NCBI GenBank assembly: GCA_003518105.1
Contig: DOZH01000013.1
Span: 1 to 25,412 of the forward strand
DNA: 25,412 bases
Reading direction: 5' to 3'
Source: Candidatus Uhrbacteria bacterium
Lineage (GTDB): Bacteria > Patescibacteriota > Patescibacteriia > UBA9934
This document shows, piece by piece, positions 15,838 through 22,764 of this stretch. A program made the translations under genes and the position numbers. The stretch's first letter is position 1. Each line of letters begins with the position of its first letter. The notes below the pieces were generated by a model, which saw only the letters and a list, made by a program, of their open reading frames with translations, searched no databases and was not told the DNA's origin.

Positions 15838-17661
15838 CTACCGCAACACACCTCCCCATTCAACCACCGTAAAACCTTTGCGTTCAGGCGTCACAATTGA
15901 CGGCATCGGGTTGCTCTCCATCGTACTCGATAACTCCGAGTAATCCATGAGAATACGAACGAGCGTCTGCGGTGCCAAGCTCAAATGCAGCGGTGCCAAG
16001 GCGTTCATCACACTCGTGCCATGCCAGCCAATCTTGTAGTAATTAGCACTCTGCATGCGTGGTAGCCAGAACTCCTTAAAGTCCGCCGTTTCTTTAACAT
16101 TCAAGCCAAGTTTAGCCAACGTGCTCGTCAAATACTGGTCGACGTCCGCCCTTACCACGACATCATAGTACTTCGGCTCAGCGTAGAAGCCACCGCGACC
16201 CTCCCAGAAGAGGTAGGGATAACTCTTACCATCAGCTTGATTGACAAGGCTGCCATCAGGACTAGCCGTCACGTCCCAACCGTTACCGTAAGCTGGTTCC
16301 GTCTTGGTGAAGCCGCCGACTGGGCTCAACTGCACACTGATATCCGTGGTCTTCGTTGGATATAGATAAATCACTGGCTTACCGCACTCGCCCGGTGGAA
16401 TCACATCGGTTCGCGTCATCTTCACATAGCGGCCGAGCACATCCTTAAAGTAGAAGAACGGATGACCAGCTGCAAACTGTTCCATCGTGCCATCATTATT
16501 TTGGACTTTCCAACTAGTAAAGTCATCGGTTAACGATTGCTCACCAAAATCAGTTGGTTCATAAATCACTATACCGTGATCATTCGTAGCAAAACCAGCC
16601 ACCACCAAGCTTGGAGGATTAGCCACCACATTAGTCTGCGTCAAATAACCACAACCGCCAGCCTGCGCCGAGGTGTACTGCTCAGTCGCAGCTGTGCCGT
16701 CGTTCCAAGTCACAGCTGTAAACGAATTTATCTTTTCATTGGTTGGTGTATAAAAAGGAACGTTCAAGTGATACCACACCAAGCGACCATCATCGCCAAT
16801 CGCGAACAGCTCATTCAGAGCGCCGGACAAGTTTGTGCCATTCTCATTAGCTGTTCGAGCATTAAACAAATGTAGTTGACGATGATCATTCGGCTTATTA
16901 AGTTGACCAACCACTGAGTACGCTACGGCCAAGGCTTGCGTTTCAGTATCGAGCATTACGCCGGGGCCCATGAAAGTCAGGTCACCTAAATCTGAACTAA
17001 TCGTTTCCTTGAACGCCGCACTATTGTAAATGGGATAATTAAGAGCTGGCACGTCAGCCCCGCTCGTCAACAAATCAGACTCACTATCAACCGCTAAGTC
17101 CAACTGGCCAAAATTACCAGTTACTCCAAAACTCGGTTCATATGCTACATACTTCGTGAGCAAAATTGACTTCTTCACGTCAGCATCAAAACTCGCATCA
17201 TGAACTAAAAGATAGTAAGTAACATGCTCCTCACCCATACCAGGTATACCAACAGTTTCGGCCATTAGTTTATAATCAACGCCATCAAGCGTCGCCAAGG
17301 CAAGTTGCTTGGCCGCATAACTGCTAGCTGGTGGCGCGCCATCCGTTGCCGCCGTTTGCTTATCATACCAAACACGAAAAGCCGAGTTAATAATTTCTGA
17401 CGTTTGTTGTTCCACTGGCAACCAAGTGACTTCTAAACCTAAAACAATTTCTTCGGTGATATTACCCTCTGTCTCTTTAATAATCGCGGAGTTATTCGCC
17501 AACTTCGCCCCGCGCCCAAGCGCCATACCGATCAAAAACATCGCTGCCAAAACTACCAAGAAAAAGGAAACGCCAAGTACCACCCAGTGGACCGGCACAC
17601 CTGGTCTCGCCTCATGTTCGTGATCGTGCTGGCAATCTTCTCCGTGTTCGTGGTTATTCAT
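15838..17661 (-). CDS. Large anchored extracytoplasmic protein with His-rich N terminus
   Basis: A 607-aa protein. The first 25 residues are rich in His, Glu and Asp (HEHGEDCQHDHEHE), a possible metal-binding tail. One TM follows (about 26-50). The rest is extracytoplasmic. The C-terminal part (from about 425) starts with CGKPVIYLYP and goes on with YLFWEGRGGFY and IGWHGTS; I know this as a recurrent domain of unknown function in CPR and some other microbes. The central part (60-420) is not recognised. The start codon is 10 nt behind an ACTACCA array, with no Shine-Dalgarno. It is the last gene before a terminator. Confidence 0.75.
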   Translation of the reverse strand: MNNHEHGEDCQHDHEHEARPGVPVHWVVLGVSFFLVVLAAMFLIGMALGRGAKLANNSAIIKETEGNITEEIVLGLEVTWLPVEQQTSEIINSAFRVWYDKQTAATDGAPPASSYAAKQLALATLDGVDYKLMAETVGIPGMGEEHVTYYLLVHDASFDADVKKSILLTKYVAYEPSFGVTGNFGQLDLAVDSESDLLTSGADVPALNYPIYNSAAFKETISSDLGDLTFMGPGVMLDTETQALAVAYSVVGQLNKPNDHRQLHLFNARTANENGTNLSGALNELFAIGDDGRLVWYHLNVPFYTPTNEKINSFTAVTWNDGTAATEQYTSAQAGGCGYLTQTNVVANPPSLVVAGFATNDHGIVIYEPTDFGEQSLTDDFTSWKVQNNDGTMEQFAAGHPFFYFKDVLGRYVKMTRTDVIPPGECGKPVIYLYPTKTTDISVQLSPVGGFTKTEPAYGNGWDVTASPDGSLVNQADGKSYPYLFWEGRGGFYAEPKYYDVVVRADVDQYLTSTLAKLGLNVKETADFKEFWLPRMQSANYYKIGWHGTSVMNALAPLHLSLAPQTLVRILMDYSELSSTMESNPMPSIVTPERKGFTVVEWGGVLR

Positions 17662-17671
17662 AGTATTTATT

Positions 17672-17702
17672 AGGTTGGTAGTAGGTAGTTAGTAGTTGGT
17701 AG
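17672..17702 (-). repeat. ACTACCA heptamer array before the 607-aa gene
   Basis: On the minus strand it reads CTACCAACTACTAACTACC, then TACTACCAACCT, and ends 10 nt before the ATG at 17661. It is in the sense direction of that gene and part of the composite module shared with ftsX. Confidence 0.85.
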
Positions 17703-18014
17703 CTTGATTCATTAGTGAGCCTGAGCCTTGTAGGAGCTAGCGATGAGGGCTGAAAACAAAGTTCCTCTAGTCGGGTGACGCGGAGGGAGGCCCCCTATGA
17801 ATAGAGACATGAGCCCCAGCCAAGCATCAGCGCAGGCTAAACGACCGACTGGCGTGTCGCAAGCTAGAGTGAGTTAGTTTGTTACGAACTCTTGCTGTAG
17901 ACCGTCAGGTAAGGGAGTTGGAGCACCCAATGGGGTCCGCAGTCGGCAGGACCCGACGAAAATCGCTATAGCGTATGCCCGAGTCGTGAGCGACGAACCT
18001 GAGCTAAGTATATC
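17703..18014 (-). other. 312-bp structured non-coding region, unidentified
   Basis: No usable ORF on either strand. On the minus strand the part next to the array contains CGCTAGCTCCTAC (17728-17740) and GGCTCAGGCT, shared with the ftsX upstream region. Other structure: GGGTCC (17933-17938) with GGACCC (17948-17953), and the palindrome CGCTATAGCG. I looked for conserved parts of tmRNA, RNase P RNA, SRP RNA and cobalamin riboswitches and found none. It may be an RNA leader, a separate ncRNA or a decayed element. Confidence 0.4.
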
Positions 18015-18926
18015 CTACTTATTCCCTAAAAAGTAGCCCAAAATATGGCTCGTATTATCATGCCAATCCCTGGTTGCGCCCATAGCCAGCGAACTCCCAT
18101 GGTGCGTTAAATACCAAGACTGCGCTCCATGCTCAGCATTAAACCCAAACAACACACGCAGCGAGGCATTCGAATCAACATCAAGTTCAGCTGTACACGG
18201 GGTAACGCCGCACATCCCCCCGTCAGCCAACAGCTGCAAAACTTTCTCATCATTGGCCGCCGTATAATCGACGTCATGATAATGCGTCATATCCACACTC
18301 GCAATCAGCACGGCTTTAGGCAAGGTCGACGCTATTTCCTGCCCCAACTGCCAAGCATCCTCAGCCGATAATCGATCGTCGAGGATAATCGAGACAATCT
18401 TGGCGTTCGGAAACGACCTCTTCACAAACGGTGTCAAACCAAAAATACCATGTTCATTCTCATACGCCACCTCTTCGTGTCTGAGCATCAAGTTAGCCGC
18501 TAACAGCTCGTCAACAGCGTCATCGTCAGTCATCACCGTTCCATATGGCGTCGACCATTGACCTTTGGAAACCTGAGCCACAGACCGTCCTCGCGCAAAA
18601 TGATTTGGACTAACCAGTACGACTGTTTTCACCTCGTCACTCGCCAAGTCCTCAAATACCGTGGCAATGTCACTCCCAATCAGTAAATGATGCGCTGAGA
18701 GACCACTCATTACTCCAGCAACTGGCGTGCCTTGAGCCTCATCATAAGCTCGGTCAAAATATTCTTTAGTCTGCAAACCACTCGAATACGTCGGCCTAAC
18801 GTCCGCCACTTCAACAACAATAGGGTACTCCGCCAGTCCATGACGACCAACCAAGTACCCCACGCCGAGAGCTGCCAGAATTATCAGGCCAGCTCCACCA
18901 CTAACTATTTTTTGTCGCCGCAACAT
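18015..18926 (-). CDS. MEMO-like (AmmeMemoRadiSam B family) protein with TM anchor
   Basis: A 303-aa protein. The ATG at 18926 is preferred over the longer frame from 19085, whose first 53 residues overlap the small ORF 18905-19117 in another frame. One TM (about 9-25), then a MEMO domain related to class III extradiol dioxygenases: SGLSAHH, VLVSPNHF, EHGIFGLTPF and SVDMTHYHDVDY hold the conserved His, Asp and Glu positions. Function in bacteria is unknown. It overlaps the upstream small gene by 22 nt, so translation is probably coupled. An outward location is inferred from the TM. Confidence 0.85.
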   Translation of the reverse strand: MLRRQKIVSGGAGLIILAALGVGYLVGRHGLAEYPIVVEVADVRPTYSSGLQTKEYFDRAYDEAQGTPVAGVMSGLSAHHLLIGSDIATVFEDLASDEVKTVVLVSPNHFARGRSVAQVSKGQWSTPYGTVMTDDDAVDELLAANLMLRHEEVAYENEHGIFGLTPFVKRSFPNAKIVSIILDDRLSAEDAWQLGQEIASTLPKAVLIASVDMTHYHDVDYTAANDEKVLQLLADGGMCGVTPCTAELDVDSNASLRVLFGFNAEHGAQSWYLTHHGSSLAMGATRDWHDNTSHILGYFLGNK

Positions 18927-19117
18927 GAACACATGCCACTCGACAACTTTTGCAAACCAATCAAGGTGAGCAAGACTGGCCAAGCGACGCTCACAAATGG
19001 TTGACCAAGCACACCGATTGCCTGCAGGAAAAAGGCCAAACCAATCAACGTGATACAAAGCGGTACCATCTTGTGATGTGGACACTTACACATGCCGTTG
19101 GCAGAACACTCATGCAT
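18905..19117 (-). CDS. 70-aa Cys-rich membrane protein (LiaI/LiaF-like TM segment)
   Basis: Two TM helices (LCITLIGLAFFLQAIGVLG and VSVAWPVLLTLIGLQKL) flanked by Cys-rich ends (CSANGMCKCPHH and MCSCCGDKK). The layout resembles the small LiaI-LiaF-like/DUF5668 membrane proteins. The Cys/His ends could bind metal or form disulfides. The start at 19117 gives MHEC; a nearby ATG at 19113 is out of frame. It overlaps the MEMO-like gene by 22 nt. Confidence 0.7.
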   Translation of the reverse strand: MHECSANGMCKCPHHKMVPLCITLIGLAFFLQAIGVLGQPFVSVAWPVLLTLIGLQKLSSGMCSCCGDKK

Positions 19118-19171
19118 AGACGAATAGTTAATGAATAATACTTACAGCATAGCGCATTCCAGCCAACCGCG

Positions 19172-19312
19172 CTATTTCTCTTTACTAGACAGTCCAGCCA
19201 AACAAAGTACCAAACCAACTACGAATAAAATAATCGAGAAGACTCCACCACCCATCTGCGTCGCCGAGATCATGACAGCCGAACCAAAGATAACATATTT
19301 AAGACCAGCCAT
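19172..19312 (-). CDS. 46-aa small membrane protein
   Basis: ATG at 19312, TAG at 19174-19172. The sequence is mostly hydrophobic: MAGLKYVIFGSAVMIS, then GGGVFSIILFVVGLVLCLAG, ending in SSKEK, so two short TM segments and a charged tail. A -10-like CATAAT on the minus strand ends 9 nt before the ATG, the same distance as in other genes here, and an ACTACCA array is right upstream. No family recognised. Confidence 0.6.
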   Translation of the reverse strand: MAGLKYVIFGSAVMISATQMGGGVFSIILFVVGLVLCLAGLSSKEK

Positions 19313-19321
19313 AGTAAAAAT

Positions 19322-19327
19322 ATTATG
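19322..19327 (-). promoter_or_regulatory. -10 box CATAAT
   Basis: Minus-strand hexamer ending 9 nt before the ATG of the 46-aa gene. Confidence 0.5.
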
Positions 19328-19401
19328 GTTGGTAGACCGTAGTTTGTAGTTGGTAGCTAGCTCATTCAGTTATGAGTTTCTACAAACTACCAACTACCAA
19401 C
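19328..19401. repeat. Inverted pair of ACTACCA arrays between divergent genes
   Basis: Left arm 19328-19349 and right arm 19380-19401 are 22-nt inverted repeats (19 of 22 match). Left begins GTTGGTAG and ends GTAGTTTGTAG; right begins CTACAAACTACC. Each arm is in the sense direction of the gene it faces (46-aa gene on the left, 202-aa gene on the right). Confidence 0.85.
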
Positions 19402-19417
19402 TGAATTATTATATTTA

Positions 19418-19426
19418 TGATACCAT
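19418..19426 (+). promoter_or_regulatory. Extended -10 TGATACCAT
   Basis: TG-A-TACCAT ends 10 nt before the ATG at 19437, and this decides the start of the 202-aa gene. Confidence 0.6.
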
Positions 19427-19436
19427 AAAAGTACCT

Positions 19437-20045
19437 ATGTTTTCCGACTTTACCGCCTCGGAGCGTAAAATCCTACAAAAGCTCTCAACTCCGGCCAAAA
19501 TCCAGGATTATTTGAACTCCCTCCCTTTTCACTTTGTCGACGCTAACGACACCTGTCTCTCCCCCAAAGAAGTCCTCCGTTTCGGCACCGCGCAATGCAT
19601 GGAAGGCGCTATGCTCGCTGCCACCGCCCTCCGTTTCCACGGCTTTGACCCACTAATCGTGGACCTCACCTCAACTGACGACGACGCGGACCACGTCATT
19701 GCCGTCTTCAAGATTGGTCGCCACTGGGGCGCTATTTCCAAAACCAATCACGCCGTCCTGCGCTACCGCGAGCCTATTTACCATTCTATCCGCGAGCTTG
19801 TCATGTCCTACTTTCATGAATATTTCCTGCACGATGGTCGCAAAACACTACGTAGCTTTACGCGACCAATCAACCTCTCACGTTTTGATCACCTAGGCTG
19901 GATGACCTCAGAAGAACCAGTTTGGTTCATTCCCGAATATCTCGTCACTGCTAAACATCATGCCATCCTCACCCCCAAACAACGCCGCAACCTCCGCTCA
20001 GCCGACCCCATTGAAATCGAGGCCGGTCGCCTCACCTGTGGATAA
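19437..20045 (+). CDS. Transglutaminase-like (papain-fold) protein
   Basis: A 202-aa cytoplasmic protein. The frame is open further upstream to 19350, but that part is repeat and promoter DNA, so ATG 19437 (MFSDFTASE) is used. A likely Cys-His-Asn/Asp triad: C54 in GTAQCMEGA, H86 in DADHVIAVF and N104 in SKTNH, in the order and spacing of small transglutaminase-like proteins. Whether it cuts, joins or de-amidates a peptide is unknown. The C terminus is rich in basic and aromatic residues. The stop is 3 nt before the palindrome at 20049. Confidence 0.75.
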   Translation: MFSDFTASERKILQKLSTPAKIQDYLNSLPFHFVDANDTCLSPKEVLRFGTAQCMEGAMLAATALRFHGFDPLIVDLTSTDDDADHVIAVFKIGRHWGAISKTNHAVLRYREPIYHSIRELVMSYFHEYFLHDGRKTLRSFTRPINLSRFDHLGWMTSEEPVWFIPEYLVTAKHHAILTPKQRRNLRSADPIEIEAGRLTCG

Positions 20046-20048
20046 GTA

Positions 20049-20080
20049 CCCCGAGGCCTAGCCTAGGCCAGGCCTTGATT
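20049..20080. promoter_or_regulatory. Diverged copy of the 32-bp palindrome
   Basis: CCCCGAGGCC, centre CCTAGG, and right GGCCTTG align without gaps with the perfect palindrome at 7937. It also follows a stop codon closely and ends 2 nt before an extended -10. Confidence 0.6.
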
Positions 20081-20082
20081 CA

Positions 20083-20091
20083 TGATAAACT
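20083..20091 (+). promoter_or_regulatory. Extended -10 TGATAAACT
   Basis: TG-A-TAAACT ends 9 nt before the tmk start. Confidence 0.6.
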
Positions 20092-20100
20092 CTACTAACT

Positions 20101-20730
20101 ATGGCTAAAGGTTATTACATCGTGTTCGAGGGCGTCGTCGGCACCGGCAAAAGCACGCAATCCAAACAACTTCAAGCCTACCTCACTAATCGCTTTCCGG
20201 ATCGTCAGGTCGTCTGGACCCGCGAGCCCGGTGGCAGCGAAATCGCCGAAGCTATCCGCAAGGTAGTTCAAGGCACACCGTTCGCAGAAACCATGGACCC
20301 GGTCTGCGAGGCCTACCTCTACGCCGCCGCCCGCGCCCAGTCTCTCCGTGCTGTCGTCGCTCCAGTACTCGAGGCTGGCGGCATAGTCATCGCTGACCGC
20401 AGTTTCCTAACTAGCGTCGCTTGGCAAGGCTTTGGCCGTGAACTCGGCTTTGACGCCATTTGGCAGATCAACGAATCCGCCGTTGCCGAATTCTTGCCAA
20501 ATATCGTCTTCTGCCTTGATCTCAGTCCAGCCATAGCACTTCAACGGACCAGCGATGCAGCTGGCGACAAATTCGAGAGCTTACCAGTCGAGTTCTTTGC
20601 CCGCTGTCGAGAAGGCTATAATTTCTTGAGCCAGCACCCAAAATTTGCCAACGTCTGGCAAACTATCGACGCTAGTGGCAGCAAAGAAGCAGTCTTCCAG
20701 CGCATAATAGAAAAAATCGACCTCCGGTAG
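20101..20730 (+). CDS. tmk: Thymidylate kinase
   Basis: A 209-aa enzyme that phosphorylates dTMP to dTDP. P-loop EGVVGTGKST at 10-19, REPGG at 41-45, ADRSFLTSVAWQG at 98-110 (the DR and base-binding region, usually DRY..S..AYQ) and a C-terminal helix. Length is normal. The stop TAG is inside the loop and right arm of the following terminator. Confidence 0.92.
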   Translation: MAKGYYIVFEGVVGTGKSTQSKQLQAYLTNRFPDRQVVWTREPGGSEIAEAIRKVVQGTPFAETMDPVCEAYLYAAARAQSLRAVVAPVLEAGGIVIADRSFLTSVAWQGFGRELGFDAIWQINESAVAEFLPNIVFCLDLSPAIALQRTSDAAGDKFESLPVEFFARCREGYNFLSQHPKFANVWQTIDASGSKEAVFQRIIEKIDLR

Positions 20731-20739
20731 GTCGATTTT
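20713..20739. terminator. Bidirectional terminator between tmk and rpmG
   Basis: AAAATCGACCT (20713-20723) and AGGTCGATTTT (20729-20739) form a perfect 11-bp stem with loop CCGGT. T tracts on both strands serve both converging genes. The tmk stop codon lies in it. Confidence 0.9.
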
Positions 20740-20743
20740 GTTC

Positions 20744-20899
20744 TTATTTGGTTTCTTTGTGCATGGTGTGCTTGCCGCAAGTTGGGCAGAACTTCTTGAT
20801 TTCCAAGCGTTCCTTGAGCTTCTTCTTGTTCTTAAGGGAACGGTAGTTTGGTTCCTTACAAACAGTACACTCGAGTTTGATGAGATTTTCCTGGGACAT
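20744..20899 (-). CDS. rpmG: Ribosomal protein bL33
   Basis: A 51-aa protein starting MSQENLIKLECTVCKEPNY and ending in CPTCGKHTMHKETK. Two CxxC pairs (C11/C14 and C38/C41) form a zinc ribbon, the form found in zinc-containing L33 proteins. Between them is the basic KNKKKLKERLEIKKF. It is monocistronic, ends next to the shared terminator, and has its promoter in the divergent space with the ABC-F gene (candidate minus-strand -10 TGCTATCAA). Confidence 0.95.
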   Translation of the reverse strand: MSQENLIKLECTVCKEPNYRSLKNKKKLKERLEIKKFCPTCGKHTMHKETK

Positions 20900-20958
20900 A
20901 CGGCAAAAAAAATTGATAGCAGAAGTCTATTGTATTGGCCAAATTTTGTCAATTAAGC

Positions 20959-20964
20959 TACCAT
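20959..20964 (+). promoter_or_regulatory. -10 TACCAT before an ATT start
   Basis: TACCAT ends 9 nt before the in-frame ATT at 20974. The same hexamer and spacing are found before the genes at 3678 and 19437. It lies downstream of the only other candidate start codon, TTG 20935. Confidence 0.55.
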
Positions 20965-20973
20965 TGGCCGCAT

Positions 20974-22761
20974 ATTCGCCCTCTTCTTGAAATCACTGAC
21001 CTTAGCAAAAAATACGGCAATACCGTCATTTTTGAGGACGCCAACATTGTCATAAACGATGAGCAAAAGACCGCCGTCATTGGTCGCAATGGGGCTGGCA
21101 AGTCGACTTTGTTCAAAATGATCCTCGCTCAAGAAGAGCTCGACGCTGGCCAAATCAAGCACCTGCCCGGCGTCCGCCTAGGCTACGTCGAACAGCACGC
21201 GGAGTTCCCTCCCAGCGAAACCGTCCTCGATTTTCTCATGCGGGTCAGCGGTAAAGCCGACTGGGAATGCGCTAAAATGTCCGGCCGTTTTCAACTCAAA
21301 CGCGACCTCTTAACCACCATCGCCGCCAGTCTCTCCGGTGGCTACCGCATGCGCGTCAAACTGACCGCCATGCTCCTCGCCGACCCCAACCTCCTCCTAC
21401 TCGACGAACCAACCAACTACCTCGACCTCACCACTCTACTCCTCCTCGAACACGTTCTGCGAACCTTCCGCGGTAGCATTCTCGTCATTAGCCATGACCG
21501 CGAATTCCTCAAACGCACCTGCACCTCCACTTTGGAAGTCGCCCACGGTCGCCTCACCTTCTTCCCCGGCGAAGTTGAATCATATCTCGCCTTCAAAGAA
21601 GAACAGGCTGGCTACATCCAAAACACCAACAAGAAAATCATGGCCCAAAAGGAACATCTACAAGAATTTGTGGACCGCTTCCGCTACAAAGCCAGCAAAG
21701 CCAAACAAGCTCAATCCAAACTAAAAGCCATCGCCAAACTCCACACCATCAGCATCGACAACAAACTTGCCACCGCCCGCATTGCCCTACCGCCTATCAT
21801 TACTAAGCCCGGCAGTATTTTGCGCGTTGAACATCTCACTATCGGTTATAACCCTCCCCCAGGTATGGGGGAGATGGAGGGGGCTATAATCGCTAGTGAC
21901 ATCTCTTTCGAAATTCCTCGTGGCGACAAGGTCGTCATTCTCGGCAACAACGGCCAAGGCAAAACCACGTTGCTCAAAACTCTCGCTGGCGAACTGCCTC
22001 CGCTCGGCGAAGACAGTAAAATCGCTTGGTGGCACAAGGCCGACATTGGCTACTACGCCCAGCATGTGGAAGCCGCTCTGCGTCAATCTGATCGCGTGGA
22101 CGAATACCTTCGCCGTTGCGCCCCAACCGACGCCAAAGAAGAAGACGTTCTGCGCATGGCTGGCAACTTTCTCTTCCGCCGCGACGACCTAAGTAAAACC
22201 GTTTCCGTTCTCTCTGGTGGCGAAAAAGCCCGCCTCTGTTTAGCCGGCATTCTCCTGCACGCCCACAACGTTCTTCTGCTCGACGAACCAACCAACCACC
22301 TGGACTTCGAAACCTCCGAAGCTCTCGCCGACGCCCTCGGGAGTTACGGCGGCACAGTCATCTTCGTTAGTCACAGCCGCACCTTCGTTAACACCGTCGC
22401 CAACCGTTTGCTCGAAGTAAGTAACGGCACCGTTCGCACCTACCCCGACACTTACGAGGATTACGTCGCCAGCCTGGAGGAAGTTCTGACCGCGGACGTC
22501 GACGGCGTAATAGGCGGGGTCACCGCGCCAAATGAAAACGAGCTCGAGCGCCAACGCCATCGTCTGGAACAAAAAACTAAACAACGACAAATCGCCCAAC
22601 TGGAAAAGCTCATGAACGAGCAAGACAAAAAGAAAAGTGAACTCCTGCAATTTTTCTTCGATAACCCGACTGACTACGCCCCCGAAAAAAATCGCGAACT
22701 CAAAGAACTCACTGCCCTCCTCCTGGCTGAAGAAGAAGAGTGGCTACGCTTAAACTCTTAA
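20974..22761 (+). CDS. ABC-F family ATPase (Uup/EttA-like), likely ATT start
   Basis: A 595-aa soluble protein with two ATPase domains and no TM; such proteins act on the ribosome. NBD1: Walker A GRNGAGKST, signature LSGGYRMR, Walker B LLLLDEPTNYLDL. The linker (about 210-265) is helical and basic. NBD2: GNNGQGKTT, LSGGEKAR, LLLDEPTNHLDF. The C terminus is a charged coiled coil (ERQRHRLEQKTKQ to the end). No ATG or GTG lies near the first strand PLLEITDLSKKYG. The nearest start codons are TTG 20935, upstream of the -10, and ATT 20974, 9 nt after it, so ATT is preferred. Copy D of the 36-nt palindrome gives residues 293-304, just after the first strand of NBD2. Confidence 0.92.
   Translation: MRPLLEITDLSKKYGNTVIFEDANIVINDEQKTAVIGRNGAGKSTLFKMILAQEELDAGQIKHLPGVRLGYVEQHAEFPPSETVLDFLMRVSGKADWECAKMSGRFQLKRDLLTTIAASLSGGYRMRVKLTAMLLADPNLLLLDEPTNYLDLTTLLLLEHVLRTFRGSILVISHDREFLKRTCTSTLEVAHGRLTFFPGEVESYLAFKEEQAGYIQNTNKKIMAQKEHLQEFVDRFRYKASKAKQAQSKLKAIAKLHTISIDNKLATARIALPPIITKPGSILRVEHLTIGYNPPPGMGEMEGAIIASDISFEIPRGDKVVILGNNGQGKTTLLKTLAGELPPLGEDSKIAWWHKADIGYYAQHVEAALRQSDRVDEYLRRCAPTDAKEEDVLRMAGNFLFRRDDLSKTVSVLSGGEKARLCLAGILLHAHNVLLLDEPTNHLDFETSEALADALGSYGGTVIFVSHSRTFVNTVANRLLEVSNGTVRTYPDTYEDYVASLEEVLTADVDGVIGGVTAPNENELERQRHRLEQKTKQRQIAQLEKLMNEQDKKKSELLQFFFDNPTDYAPEKNRELKELTALLLAEEEEWLRLNS
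21850..21885 (+). repeat. 36-nt palindromic element, copy D
   Basis: Differs from copy B by one base in the loop; read NPPPGMGEMEGA in the same frame. It is inside NBD2 between EHLTIGY and SDISFEIPRGD, a place where other ABC domains have a short turn. TATAAC/TATAAT flank it. Confidence 0.9.
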
Positions 22762-22764
22762 TTA

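Noticed and set aside
17703..18014. tmRNA, RNase P RNA or SRP RNA
   Set aside because: No tag-peptide frame with tRNA-like ends, no GAGGAAAGUC-type core and no SRP apical loop were found on either strand.
18927..19085. 53-residue N-terminal extension of the MEMO-like protein
   Set aside because: It overlaps the 70-aa membrane protein in another frame, and a TM directly follows the internal ATG at 18926.
19350..19436. 29-residue N-terminal extension of the transglutaminase-like protein
   Set aside because: It is a translation of repeat DNA and of the promoter; the ATG at 19437 has a good -10 at the usual distance.
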